Positions 8,545 to 16,430 of a stretch of 64,000 bases of DNA are shown in pieces (the first letter of the stretch is position 1; each line of letters begins with the position of its first letter). The position numbers and the translations under genes are program-made. The notes beneath the pieces are model-generated. The model saw only the letters and a program-made list of their open reading frames with translations. It made no database searches and was not told the DNA's origin. This DNA comes from an uncultured Oscillospiraceae bacterium (GTDB lineage: Bacteria > Bacillota > Clostridia > Oscillospirales > Oscillospiraceae), in contig CATMVA010000009.1 in the NCBI GenBank assembly GCA_950075865.1, forward strand, positions 1-64,000. The letters run 5' to 3'.

Positions 8545-9984
8545 TCAGGTGGACTCCACAAGGCGTATGCGCTTCCATTTGCCCTGGCGGAAGCGGATAT
8601 AGGTGAGTAGGGCGTTGAGAAGCCAACTGCACAGAAGGGAGAAAAACAGGGCGTCTGGGTGGCCATTAGGCCATTCCTCGCTTCGGGTAAGGTAGGCCAT
8701 CAGGTAGGCCAGGGGGACCCGGACGATGACGGTGGTGATGAGGGAGATCACCATGGTGGACAGGGTGTCTCCCGCCGCACGGAGGGTGCCGCCGTAGATT
8801 TGGGCGATGGCCATGGCGATGTAGCCCACCGCCAGGATCCGCAGGCCACGGCCGCCCAGGTCCACCACATGGCGGTAGACAATGGGGTCGGTGTTGGCCT
8901 CGTTGATGAAGATCTCGATGAGCTGCTTTCCGAAGAGGAGCAGCGCCAGGACAATAATTCCGGAGATCCCAAGAGACAGGCCCAGGGCGGCCCGCTGGCC
9001 GGGCTTGAGGCGGTCTTCCCTGCCGGCCCCCAGGTTCTGGCCGATGTAGGTGGAGATGGCCAGGCCGAAGGTGAAGGCAGGGAGTATGGCGAAGCCGTCC
9101 ACCCGCATGATGGCTACGTTGACGGCGGGGACGAAGTCGGCCATCTGGTTGGTCAGGCTCTGAACAAAGACCATGGCCAGGGAGAAGATGGCCTGGGTCA
9201 GGCCGGAGGGAAGGCCCAGGCGGAGGATCTGGACGCCGGCGGTCCGGTCGGGGATCAGGGTCTGCCGGTTGACGGTCACGACATCCTGCATGCGGGTCAG
9301 GCGGATAAGGCAGAGGATGGCCGAGACAGCCTGGGCGATAATGGTGGCCCAGGCTACCCCCTGGACTCCCCAGCCCAGGCTGGCCACGAACCAGATGTCC
9401 AGGACGATGTTGAGGCCGGCCGAGACCAGCAGGTACACAAGTGGGTAAAAGCTGTCTCCCAGGCCCCGGAGGATGCCCGAGATGATGTTGTAGAAGGCCG
9501 AACCCAGGATGCCGATGAAGATGATCTGAAGGTAGGCGGCGGCCATGTCAAAGTATTTTTCCGGGGTGTTGATCAGCTCCAGCAAGGGCCGGGACAGGGG
9601 GACGCCCAAGGCGGTGATGAGGAGGCTGGAGAAGAACACCAGGGTGACCGCGGTGCCCACGCAGGTGGAGAGACGCTCCTTGTCCCTGGCGCCGAAATAC
9701 TGAGCCACCAGGATGCCGGCGCCGGTGGAGATGGCCATGAAAAGGACCAGGAGCAGGTTGATGATGGGGCTTGAGACGCCGACGGCCGACAGGGCGTCTA
9801 CGCCGTTGTATCCGTTCCGGGCTACTGAGCAGTATTCGCCCACCACGATGGAGTCCACTGTGGAGTAGAGCTGCTGGGCCAGGTTTCCGATGAGCAGGGG
9901 AAAGGCGAATCGGGCGATCACCTTCAGGGGGCGGCCTTCGGTCATATCCTGGGCGCCGAAGAGGGATTTGATCTTTGTGAGCAT
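8545..9984 (-). CDS. MATE family efflux transporter
   Basis: Multidrug and toxin extrusion type exporter of 479 residues with about twelve membrane helices in two repeated halves. The N-terminal segment GRPLKVIARFAFPLLIGNLAQQLYSTVDSIVVGEY matches the family start. Such proteins export cationic drugs or metabolites driven by sodium or protons. It stands alone with its own promoter and no neighbouring regulator, so the substrate is not predictable. Confidence 0.94.
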   Translation of the reverse strand: MLTKIKSLFGAQDMTEGRPLKVIARFAFPLLIGNLAQQLYSTVDSIVVGEYCSVARNGYNGVDALSAVGVSSPIINLLLVLFMAISTGAGILVAQYFGARDKERLSTCVGTAVTLVFFSSLLITALGVPLSRPLLELINTPEKYFDMAAAYLQIIFIGILGSAFYNIISGILRGLGDSFYPLVYLLVSAGLNIVLDIWFVASLGWGVQGVAWATIIAQAVSAILCLIRLTRMQDVVTVNRQTLIPDRTAGVQILRLGLPSGLTQAIFSLAMVFVQSLTNQMADFVPAVNVAIMRVDGFAILPAFTFGLAISTYIGQNLGAGREDRLKPGQRAALGLSLGISGIIVLALLLFGKQLIEIFINEANTDPIVYRHVVDLGGRGLRILAVGYIAMAIAQIYGGTLRAAGDTLSTMVISLITTVIVRVPLAYLMAYLTRSEEWPNGHPDALFFSLLCSWLLNALLTYIRFRQGKWKRIRLVEST

Positions 9985-10032
9985 CGGCGGGAGTCCTCCT
10001 TGTTCTCTGTTCCATTGAATAAGATATCTATA

Positions 10033-10061
10033 AGTGTAACAGAATAGGGAGTGGATTGCAA
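10033..10061 (-). promoter_or_regulatory. Predicted promoter of the MATE gene
   Basis: Minus strand TTGCAA (10056-10061), 17-base spacer, TACACT (10033-10038). Confidence 0.55.
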
Positions 10062-10088
10062 GCCGTGGCGGCTATGATGAATTTTTTC

Positions 10089-10117
10089 TTGACAGCCGGC
10101 ATAGGCTGTGGTATCAT
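10089..10117 (+). promoter_or_regulatory. Predicted promoter of the tRNA pair
   Basis: Consensus TTGACA (10089-10094), 17-base spacer, TATCAT (10112-10117), about 30 bases before the tRNA-Leu. Confidence 0.8.
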
Positions 10118-10147
10118 AATGGAGCACTTATTGAGGGCCTCATCCAT

Positions 10148-10235
10148 GCCGGAGTGGCGGAATTGGTAGACGCCCGGGACTTAAAATCCTGTGTTCCAAA
10201 AGAACGTGCCGGTTCGACTCCGGTCTCCGGCACCA
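10148..10235 (+). tRNA. tRNA-Leu (anticodon TAA)
   Basis: Acceptor stem GCCGGAG pairs with CTCCGGC (10225-10231), then discriminator A and an encoded CCA. The anticodon loop contains TAA, and a long class II variable arm precedes GGTTCGACTCC. The next tRNA begins 25 bases later, so the two are probably processed from one transcript. Confidence 0.96.
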
Positions 10236-10260
10236 CAAGTTCTTTGGACATGGGCCATAT

Positions 10261-10336
<76 letters not shown>

Positions 10337-10337
10337 G

Positions 10338-10374
10338 AAAAACCTCGAGATCGAAAGGTCTCGGGGTTTTTGTT
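10338..10374 (+). terminator. Terminator of the tRNA transcript
   Basis: AAAAACCTCGAGA pairs with TCTCGGGGTTTTT (one G-T pair), directly after the fMet tRNA. Confidence 0.9.
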
Positions 10375-10428
10375 TGCCCGTAAACGGGCGCATAACTGGT
10401 CGGCGGCAAGGTTGAGTTCTGTCTCAGC

Positions 10429-10476
10429 CAACAAACAGTCACCGTTTCCTGTGGGAAACGGTGACTGTTTTGTTGG
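10429..10476 (-). terminator. Terminator of the yhf operon
   Basis: A long stem, AACAAACAGTCACCGTTTCC with its near-perfect complement, around a short loop. It is about 95 bases beyond the yhfW stop on the minus strand. The second tRNA terminator role on the plus strand is also possible. Confidence 0.85.
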
Positions 10477-10570
10477 GGGTATGACATTTGTTCTTCGTGC
10501 GTCCGGCGGGGAGGTGTGCCTCCTGGAAGCAACGGCCCAGGACACAGAGGAGGGCGATCTTCTGGAAAAG

Positions 10571-11782
10571 TTACAGGGCCAGCAGGGGAAGGAAGGAGGT
10601 GCCGTTCTGGGGGGGATGGACACCGAAGAAGTCACAGACCGTGGCACCCACGTCGGACATAGTGGAGCGTTTGCCCAGGCGGACGCCGTGGAGTCCCTTG
10701 CGGTAGACCAGAAGGGGCACATTCTCCCGGGTGTGCTTGCTGTGGCCGATGTCGGGATCGTTGCCGTGGTCGGCCTGGACCAGGAGGATGTCCTCCTCGG
10801 TCAACAGGGGCATCAGCCGGGCCAGGCCGGCGTCGGCCTGCTCCAACTTCTCCCGGTAGACCACGCTGTCCTGGGAGTGGCCGGCCAGGTCGGTCTCCTG
10901 CACATTGGTGCAGATAAAGCCCTTCTCCATGGTTTGGAAGGCCTGAATAGTCAGGTTCATGCACTCGGTGGTGGGGACGCAGGAGATGCTCTTTCCCCCG
11001 TTGTTGGCCACGATGTCGGCCACCTTGCCGATGAGGGTCACCGGGATGCCGGCACCTGTCAGGATGGTGGGGGCCTGGACGTTTTTGTCCACGCCGTAGC
11101 CCAGGTGGAGGCACTGGTAGCCCTGCTCGTAGGACTTGGATTTGGCCGAGGCGATGCCTATGAATTTCCCCTGCTTCACCTCCTCGGCGGCGTAGAGATC
11201 CTCCATGGTGTTTCCGGTGCCGCCGAAAACGATGACCCGGCCCACCGTGACCACCTGACGGGCCAGCTCGGCGATCTCGTGGGCCTTGTCAAAGGGGATC
11301 AGGTCCAGGGGGGCGGTCACGTTATAGCACATCCCCAGGTCGGCCTCCAGGTTGTCGGCGATGGTCACGTAGTCGTCGCAGACCACGTACCGAAGGCCGC
11401 TGTTCTCCCGGAAGGTCACCCGATGTCCGTGGTCCTGCAGGTGCTGGGCCACGGCGTCCACCTTCTCCTGGAAGGGGACCATCTCGGGCATTTTGGGCCG
11501 GGTGCCCATGATCTCCTGATGGCCCATGAAGGTGTCCGCCCCGTGGTGCATGAGATCGCTCTTGCCGAAGTTGGCGTCGGGAGAGAATTTCATGCATTGA
11601 CTCTCGGAGCCGAAGGCGTTCATCAGGCCCAGCTTTTCCAGGGTGGGCAGCTTCAGGTCGGGCTGGTCGGCCAGGATACTTCTCAGGGTGTTGGCCCGTT
11701 CATCTCCGGGACGGGCGACGGCGGCGTCGGCCATGGCGCCAATGCCGAAACCGTCTAGAACGACAACAACAAATTTGCCCAT
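10571..11782 (-). CDS. yhfW: YhfW-like metalloenzyme (phosphopentomutase / alkaline phosphatase superfamily)
   Basis: 403 residues of the DeoB-like branch of the alkaline phosphatase superfamily. Metal-ligand motifs are visible: VVLDGFGIGAMAD at the start, and QADHGNDPDIGHSKHTREN with DLAGHSQD near the end. Phosphopentomutase itself moves phosphate between C1 and C5 of ribose, but the surrounding genes place this protein with YhfW of the enterobacterial yhf operon, whose reaction is not established. It is last in the operon, 4 bp after yhfS, with an AGGAGG site inside the yhfS end. A true deoB would normally sit with nucleoside genes, and none are here. Confidence 0.88.
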   Translation of the reverse strand: MGKFVVVVLDGFGIGAMADAAVARPGDERANTLRSILADQPDLKLPTLEKLGLMNAFGSESQCMKFSPDANFGKSDLMHHGADTFMGHQEIMGTRPKMPEMVPFQEKVDAVAQHLQDHGHRVTFRENSGLRYVVCDDYVTIADNLEADLGMCYNVTAPLDLIPFDKAHEIAELARQVVTVGRVIVFGGTGNTMEDLYAAEEVKQGKFIGIASAKSKSYEQGYQCLHLGYGVDKNVQAPTILTGAGIPVTLIGKVADIVANNGGKSISCVPTTECMNLTIQAFQTMEKGFICTNVQETDLAGHSQDSVVYREKLEQADAGLARLMPLLTEEDILLVQADHGNDPDIGHSKHTRENVPLLVYRKGLHGVRLGKRSTMSDVGATVCDFFGVHPPQNGTSFLPLLAL

Positions 11783-11786
11783 GGCG

Positions 11787-12881
11787 TTACGAGACCTCCT
11801 CTATGCTTTCCCGCAGGATCCGCAGCACCGTGTCGGCGCCCGCCCGGTTGGGGTTGACCCGGATCATATGGTCGGCCAGGGTAGGGTCGGCCTTCAGGAA
11901 GGTGCCCGAGACCCGGTAGAAGAGGGGCTGGATCTCGTATTTGGACTCGGAGCCTACGGGGTAGGGTAGTCCGCCCCGCTTTTCGGCCGCCGCCAGGACC
12001 TGTTTGGCGATGGGGGCATCGAAGGTGATCAGGAGGACCTTGGACTGGGCGCTGGCGATCATGGCGTCGGCCACGCCGGGGACCTCCCCGGCCTTCAGGC
12101 GGGACAGGACCTCCTCGGCGGTCTGGGCGGTGATGGCCAGCATGACCGGGGCGTAGGTCAGGCCCCGGAGGACCTCCATGGCCTCGAAGCCCTGGGTCTG
12201 GCAGCCCCCTGAGTAGTGCATGGCCCGGATCTTGTCGATATAGGCTTTTTTGCCCACCACGCAGCCGATGCCCTCAGGGCCCTGAAGCTTGAAGGTGGAG
12301 AAGCAGGAAAGGTCGGCCCCCAGCTCGGCCCCCATTTTCCGGGTCTTCATCACGGCGTAGTTGTCGTCCACCAGGACCGGGATGTCCCGGACCTTCTTGA
12401 CGGCGGCGATGACCTCCGCCAGGTCGTAGGAGTCCTCCAGCCGCTGGCGGGAGTGCTGGACCAAGGCGGCCGAGATCTCGGGGTGGTCGCTGAGGGTCTT
12501 TTCCACCTGGGCAAGGTCGTTGAAGTCGGCCGCTACGGTACAGTAGCCGAACATCTCGATGGTGGTGGCGGTGGTGGAGTAGACTGGGGCGGTGTGGACC
12601 AGCAGGGTCCCTCCCGCCGGCAGGATGGCCGACAGGCCGTAGCGGATGGCCCCGGTGCCCGAGCCCCGGACCAGGATGGATCCCTCGGTGCCGAAGAACC
12701 GGGCCAGGACCTGCTCCACCTTGACGGTGGTCACAGGTTCATTGCCCGGCTGGTGGACCCCCAGGTCGCCGCGGGTCAGGCTCTCCGCGCCCGAGAAGCA
12801 GCGGGTCATGCAGTCCAGCAGACGGAACTGCTTCTCCATGGCCTGCTCCAGGGTGATGCTCTCCAATGGATATGCATTCAT
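11787..12881 (-). CDS. yhfS: YhfS-like PLP-dependent aminotransferase-fold enzyme
   Basis: Fold-type I pyridoxal-phosphate enzyme, 364 residues, related to cystathionine synthase / aminotransferase class V proteins. The PLP lysine is likely the one in FSTFKLQGPEG (about residue 205). The cofactor-binding stretch GSGTGAIRYGLSAIL and the aspartate in PVLVDDNYAVM are present. The start is the ATG at 12881 with GAGG seven bases upstream; an upstream TTG is less likely. It begins 2 bp after the amidase-like gene, so coupling is probable. Substrate unknown. Confidence 0.88.
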   Translation of the reverse strand: MNAYPLESITLEQAMEKQFRLLDCMTRCFSGAESLTRGDLGVHQPGNEPVTTVKVEQVLARFFGTEGSILVRGSGTGAIRYGLSAILPAGGTLLVHTAPVYSTTATTIEMFGYCTVAADFNDLAQVEKTLSDHPEISAALVQHSRQRLEDSYDLAEVIAAVKKVRDIPVLVDDNYAVMKTRKMGAELGADLSCFSTFKLQGPEGIGCVVGKKAYIDKIRAMHYSGGCQTQGFEAMEVLRGLTYAPVMLAITAQTAEEVLSRLKAGEVPGVADAMIASAQSKVLLITFDAPIAKQVLAAAEKRGGLPYPVGSESKYEIQPLFYRVSGTFLKADPTLADHMIRVNPNRAGADTVLRILRESIEEVS

Positions 12882-12883
12882 GG

Positions 12884-13855
12884 TCAAACCTCATATCCTT
12901 CCATAAAGTAGTTGTTAAGGTCCAGGAAATACCGCTCGATGAGCGGGTCGTGGGCCTCCTGTACGGCAAGGCCCAGTTTCAGGAGCCTGCCGATCTTTTC
13001 CTCCTTGTCCTCGCAGAGGAGGAGGGTGCTCATGCCCAGCCCCTCCTGGGGGAGGGCCAGCGCGGTGGCCTGGGCGATGTTGGCTACCCGGACGTAGCCC
13101 TTCTCGGCCTGGGCCTGGATGGCACGGGTCCGCTCGTCAAAATGTCCGAAGAGGGAGTCCCCGAAGCCGTAAAGGTCTACCGGCCCCTCGGTGAGCATCA
13201 GCACGTCGCACTGGGCCAGAAGGTCACTGAGATAGGCGGTCAGCTCCCCACGGGGGGCGTGGCGGTCCATCAGCTGTCGGACCTGAGAGCGGATGCCGGG
13301 GTACTCCCGGTCACTGATGACGGTGCCGTAATCCTCAGCCGGCACAAGGCCGGTGGCGCATTGGATGGCCCGGTAGAGAAGGGCCTTGTCCCGGGCCATA
13401 AAGCCAATGGAATTGCCGGCCACCATACCGTCGGTGTTGGGCCGGGAGCCGGCATTTTCCCGCTGTGGCTCGATACGCCGGGAGATAAAGCCCAGGATAT
13501 TGACGCACATGGCGGGGGCCAGAACGCTGCCGCCACCATCGTTGCCGATGCCTAAGTCGTTGATGCCGGCGAACACGTTGATGGCGGTTCCCGAGGAGGA
13601 GCCCGACATGACATGGCCGGTGATAGGGTTGATAAGCTCGGTGTCCACAGCCCGGCCGGCCAGCTGGGATTTTTTGTCGATGGTGTGGAGGGCGAAGCCG
13701 TGGGGCTCCAGTCGGTGCATCAGGGTGTTGGGGATGGAGCGGATGTTTTTGATGCCCACCAGGACGGCCTCGGGGTCAGCGTCAAAGACCCGGACCACCG
13801 AGCCGTAAGGGTCCAGAAGGGCCACCTTGTGCTGCAGCTCGTAATTGTTCTTCAT
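12884..13855 (-). CDS. Compact amidase-signature-like protein within the yhf operon
   Basis: 323 residues. The stretch GSSSG (about 85-89), then GNDGGGSVLAPA (about 104-115), resembles the amidase signature GGSSGG plus GTDTGGSIRIPA. An upstream IKNI (Lys36) sits where the catalytic lysine of the Ser-cisSer-Lys triad is expected, so Lys36, a serine at 86-87 and Ser110 are the candidate triad. The protein is far shorter than usual amidases (about 450-500) and the N-terminal lobe is reduced. It overlaps yhfX by four bases and leads into yhfS, so it belongs to the operon, yet it is not among the E. coli yhf genes I know. The start at 13855 follows AAAGGAG. Amidase activity is inference. Confidence 0.7.
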   Translation of the reverse strand: MKNNYELQHKVALLDPYGSVVRVFDADPEAVLVGIKNIRSIPNTLMHRLEPHGFALHTIDKKSQLAGRAVDTELINPITGHVMSGSSSGTAINVFAGINDLGIGNDGGGSVLAPAMCVNILGFISRRIEPQRENAGSRPNTDGMVAGNSIGFMARDKALLYRAIQCATGLVPAEDYGTVISDREYPGIRSQVRQLMDRHAPRGELTAYLSDLLAQCDVLMLTEGPVDLYGFGDSLFGHFDERTRAIQAQAEKGYVRVANIAQATALALPQEGLGMSTLLLCEDKEEKIGRLLKLGLAVQEAHDPLIERYFLDLNNYFMEGYEV

Positions 13856-15024
13856 GCCTGCCACTCCTTTGTGATCTCGCGGCCCAGGGAGGAGAAACGG
13901 CCGACGATGGCCGGCTTGCCGGAGGACAGGCCCTCTACCACCACCACCTCGCTGCGGACGGTGAAGATCTGGGTCCGGTGGCAGAGGATCACGATGTCGC
14001 CGACTGCACAGGGCTCCTCCAACTCGTAGTAGTAGTCGATGGAGTCCAGGTCGGGGGGGGATACCTTCATGGTCTGGCAGTCCCGGGGGGAGATCCCCAC
14101 TAGGGCGTTTTCCATGTGCCCCCGGCGATAGAGGCCGCCGCCGTAGCAGTATGCGCGGCCGCCGAAATTGTGGGAGACCTCGGTGACATAGACATAGCCC
14201 ACCTTCTCAGGCTGGGTGGTGTCCTTGTGGAGGGGGGTGGTGCCGGTGAGGCCGTGGCCCGGCTCGCCGTTGTTGCCCCCCAGGGCGTGGATCAGGGGGA
14301 TGGAGGAGACGCAGGTGGCGCTGGGGACATTGATGATCAGGTCCTTCAGGCCCCGGTCACGGGCCAGCTCCACCGCCCGGTCCAGTCCCTTCATGTTGGG
14401 GGTAGGGGTGATGGCCTTCTCGTCCGCATCATAGAGCAGGGCGGGGAAGGTGGTAAAGCCCCCGATCTTCACGTGGGGCAGGCCGTCGATCATGTCCATC
14501 AGCTCGGGCAGCTCCTCCGAGCGGAAGCCGCCGGTCTGGCCGGAATAGAGGCTGCCGTCCGGGTCGGTGATCCGGAGGAGGAGGGGCTGGCAGAGTTCCA
14601 GCTCACCGGCCGCCCGGTCGATCTCCCGGATCTTCTCCCGGGTGTAGACCGTGACCACGTCGGGCCGAGCGGCCAGGATGGTCTTCAGGGCGTGGCTGGG
14701 AACCTGGACCAGGTGGCCCACATTACCCAGATGGATCCCCTCCTCCACCATGCGGAGAGCCTCCCGGAAGTCCACGGCCACGCAGCCTCCGAAGCCGATC
14801 TCCATCAGCCGTTTGGCCACCAGGGGGTTCCGGCCGATCTGCTTGAGCATGAAATAGAGGACCACGCCGTTTTCCCGGGCCGCAGAGACCATCTGTCGGC
14901 CGTTTTCCGTGATGGCATCCAGATCCAGCAGGTAGGTGTCGGGAAGGATATCCCCCCGGCGGTGGGCCTCAAAGGCATATTGGAGCAGGGCGGGATTGTT
15001 CTCTTTCAGCTTGTTCAGGAACAT
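13852..15024 (-). CDS. yhfX: YhfX-like PLP-binding alanine racemase-fold protein
   Basis: 390 residues of the fold-type III (alanine racemase N-terminal barrel) PLP family. Characteristic YhfX features are the early FMLKQIGRNP segment, whose lysine is the candidate PLP residue, and the C-terminal beta domain with TEVSHNFGGRAYCYGGG. It overlaps php by ten bases upstream and the amidase-like gene by four downstream, so it is tightly coupled. The biochemical substrate is not established; a racemase or decarboxylase-like role on an amino acid is possible. Confidence 0.88.
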   Translation of the reverse strand: MFLNKLKENNPALLQYAFEAHRRGDILPDTYLLDLDAITENGRQMVSAARENGVVLYFMLKQIGRNPLVAKRLMEIGFGGCVAVDFREALRMVEEGIHLGNVGHLVQVPSHALKTILAARPDVVTVYTREKIREIDRAAGELELCQPLLLRITDPDGSLYSGQTGGFRSEELPELMDMIDGLPHVKIGGFTTFPALLYDADEKAITPTPNMKGLDRAVELARDRGLKDLIINVPSATCVSSIPLIHALGGNNGEPGHGLTGTTPLHKDTTQPEKVGYVYVTEVSHNFGGRAYCYGGGLYRRGHMENALVGISPRDCQTMKVSPPDLDSIDYYYELEEPCAVGDIVILCHRTQIFTVRSEVVVVEGLSSGKPAIVGRFSSLGREITKEWQA

Positions 15025-15941
15025 GGGTTCTGCCTCCAGTCGTTGTCCACGATGCGCCCGGGGTTGTCTGCCAGCAGCTTCCGGAGCTCCTCCTCGGTGG
15101 CGCCGTATTTCCGCAGGAGGGGAACCACGACGCGCATGACCGCCACATAGCCGGGTCCGCCCGCCGAGGTGAAGTAGGTCCGGCGGGAGACGTCGTTGCT
15201 CAGGACCAGGTGGTCGCCATAGCCCTCCCGGATCAGGGACAGGGCATTTTTGGCCCGGGTCTCATCGGGCATGTAGGCGCTCTTGCCGCAGGTATCGAAG
15301 GCAATGTTGACGCCACGCTCCAGAAGGGAGAGGTGGTATTCATGGTCATCGATCAGGTCCTGATGGCCGAGAATGATCTTGTCGGGATCCATCCCCTGGT
15401 CCAGCAGGATCTGAATGGTCTCGTGGGCGGTGAGCCGCCCGGTGTGGGTGGAGACCGCCGCCCCGGTCCGCCGGGAGGCGATGCCGGCGGCCTCCAGTAT
15501 CTTCTTCTCGTGGCCCACAAAGGCCTCGGGGCTGGAGGCAATCTCGGCGATGAGGCCGGCCCTGATCCCCGTGTTCCCGATACCCTCGAGAAGCTCCTTC
15601 TCGTAGGTGCGGGCGATCTCCTCGGGGGTCTGGGTCTCCAACTTGGCAGGGTGGAAGGGGGAGAGATAGTAGCCGGTGGAGGCCACGATCTGGAGACCGG
15701 TGGCCTGGGAGATGGTGCGCAGCTTTTCCACGTCCCGGCCCAGGTCAATGGTGCTGACCTCAAAGGCTGACTGGATCCCGTCCTCCATCATGAGACGGAT
15801 CTCAGGGATCACCTCCTCGGGTGTGTCGATGCGGCTGATCCCGTCCTTCCGGATCCGGTCCAGGTCGATGATGAAATGCTCATGGGCCAGGGTCATACCC
15901 AGCCGGGATCGGTCAATGTCGCCCAAAACGGTCCGAATCAT
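15015..15941 (-). CDS. php: Phosphotriesterase homology protein (Php)
   Basis: 308-residue TIM-barrel metal hydrolase of the amidohydrolase superfamily. Metal-site motifs in order: LAHEHFII (HxH), the glutamate in AGLIAEIASS at the bridging position, the histidines in VSTHTGRL and ILGHQDLIDD, and the aspartate in LSNDVSRR. The ATG at 15941 follows an AAGGAG 11 bases upstream. It is the first gene after an internal hairpin that follows yhfU. The E. coli homologue lacks known phosphotriesterase activity, and the natural ester or lactone substrate is open. Confidence 0.92.
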   Translation of the reverse strand: MIRTVLGDIDRSRLGMTLAHEHFIIDLDRIRKDGISRIDTPEEVIPEIRLMMEDGIQSAFEVSTIDLGRDVEKLRTISQATGLQIVASTGYYLSPFHPAKLETQTPEEIARTYEKELLEGIGNTGIRAGLIAEIASSPEAFVGHEKKILEAAGIASRRTGAAVSTHTGRLTAHETIQILLDQGMDPDKIILGHQDLIDDHEYHLSLLERGVNIAFDTCGKSAYMPDETRAKNALSLIREGYGDHLVLSNDVSRRTYFTSAGGPGYVAVMRVVVPLLRKYGATEEELRKLLADNPGRIVDNDWRQNPCS

Positions 15942-15969
15942 AATCGATCAAACTCCTTACTGAAAAATA

Positions 15970-16007
15970 AGCAGGGCACCAATTCTGTTCCAAATTGGTG
16001 CCCTGCT
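15970..16007 (-). terminator. Terminator-like hairpin inside the yhf operon (yhfU / php)
   Basis: A 15-bp perfect stem (AGCAGGGCACCAATT with AATTGGTGCCCTGCT) on the minus strand, followed by TATTTTTC. It lies 10 bases after the yhfU stop and just before the php ribosome site, so it should reduce expression of the five downstream enzyme genes relative to yhfY-T-U. Confidence 0.85.
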
Positions 16008-16017
16008 TTCACGCGGT

Positions 16018-16398
16018 TTATTCCGGCTTACCCTCGGTCTTGTCGATCAGAGCCTGTACCAGAACGGGGACCAGGGCGTCGGTATGCTCCTTCACATACC
16101 CGAAGGCCTTGTGGTTTCCGGCGTAGACCTGGTGGCGGATCTCCTGGGGGGAGGGAAGCTTTCCCTGCCGGGATATGGTCAGGCAGTTTCCGTAGCCCAG
16201 GACCATGATGGCCGTGGCCAGGGAACCGCCGCCACCGGTCTGGCAGGAGCCTAGGTAGTAATCCACCTCGCCCTTCTTGACGAGCCGGGCGGCGATCATG
16301 TCGGCGTCGGCAAGGGCCTCCACCTGGCCGGGGAACTGTTTGTCAATGATCTGTTTGGTCTGGGTGGAAGTCAGGCCGCAGCATTCGATTTTCAGCAT
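16018..16398 (-). CDS. yhfU: YhfU-like protein (DUF2620)
   Basis: 126 residues, a small soluble protein matching the YhfU / DUF2620 family: MLKIECCGLTSTQTKQII start, glycine-rich GSCQTGGGGSLATAI and LGYGNCLTIS. No catalytic role is known. It starts 32 bp after yhfT and always accompanies the YhfT membrane protein in this operon type, so a role as transporter partner is plausible. Confidence 0.85.
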   Translation of the reverse strand: MLKIECCGLTSTQTKQIIDKQFPGQVEALADADMIAARLVKKGEVDYYLGSCQTGGGGSLATAIMVLGYGNCLTISRQGKLPSPQEIRHQVYAGNHKAFGYVKEHTDALVPVLVQALIDKTEGKPE

Positions 16399-16430
16399 GG
16401 TTGGTTTCCCTCCTGTTTAAGTTGATCCGA

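Noticed and set aside
10571..11782. Housekeeping phosphopentomutase (deoB)
   Set aside because: Sequence is DeoB-like, but the gene is the last of a yhf operon with no nucleoside genes nearby; YhfW is the better call.
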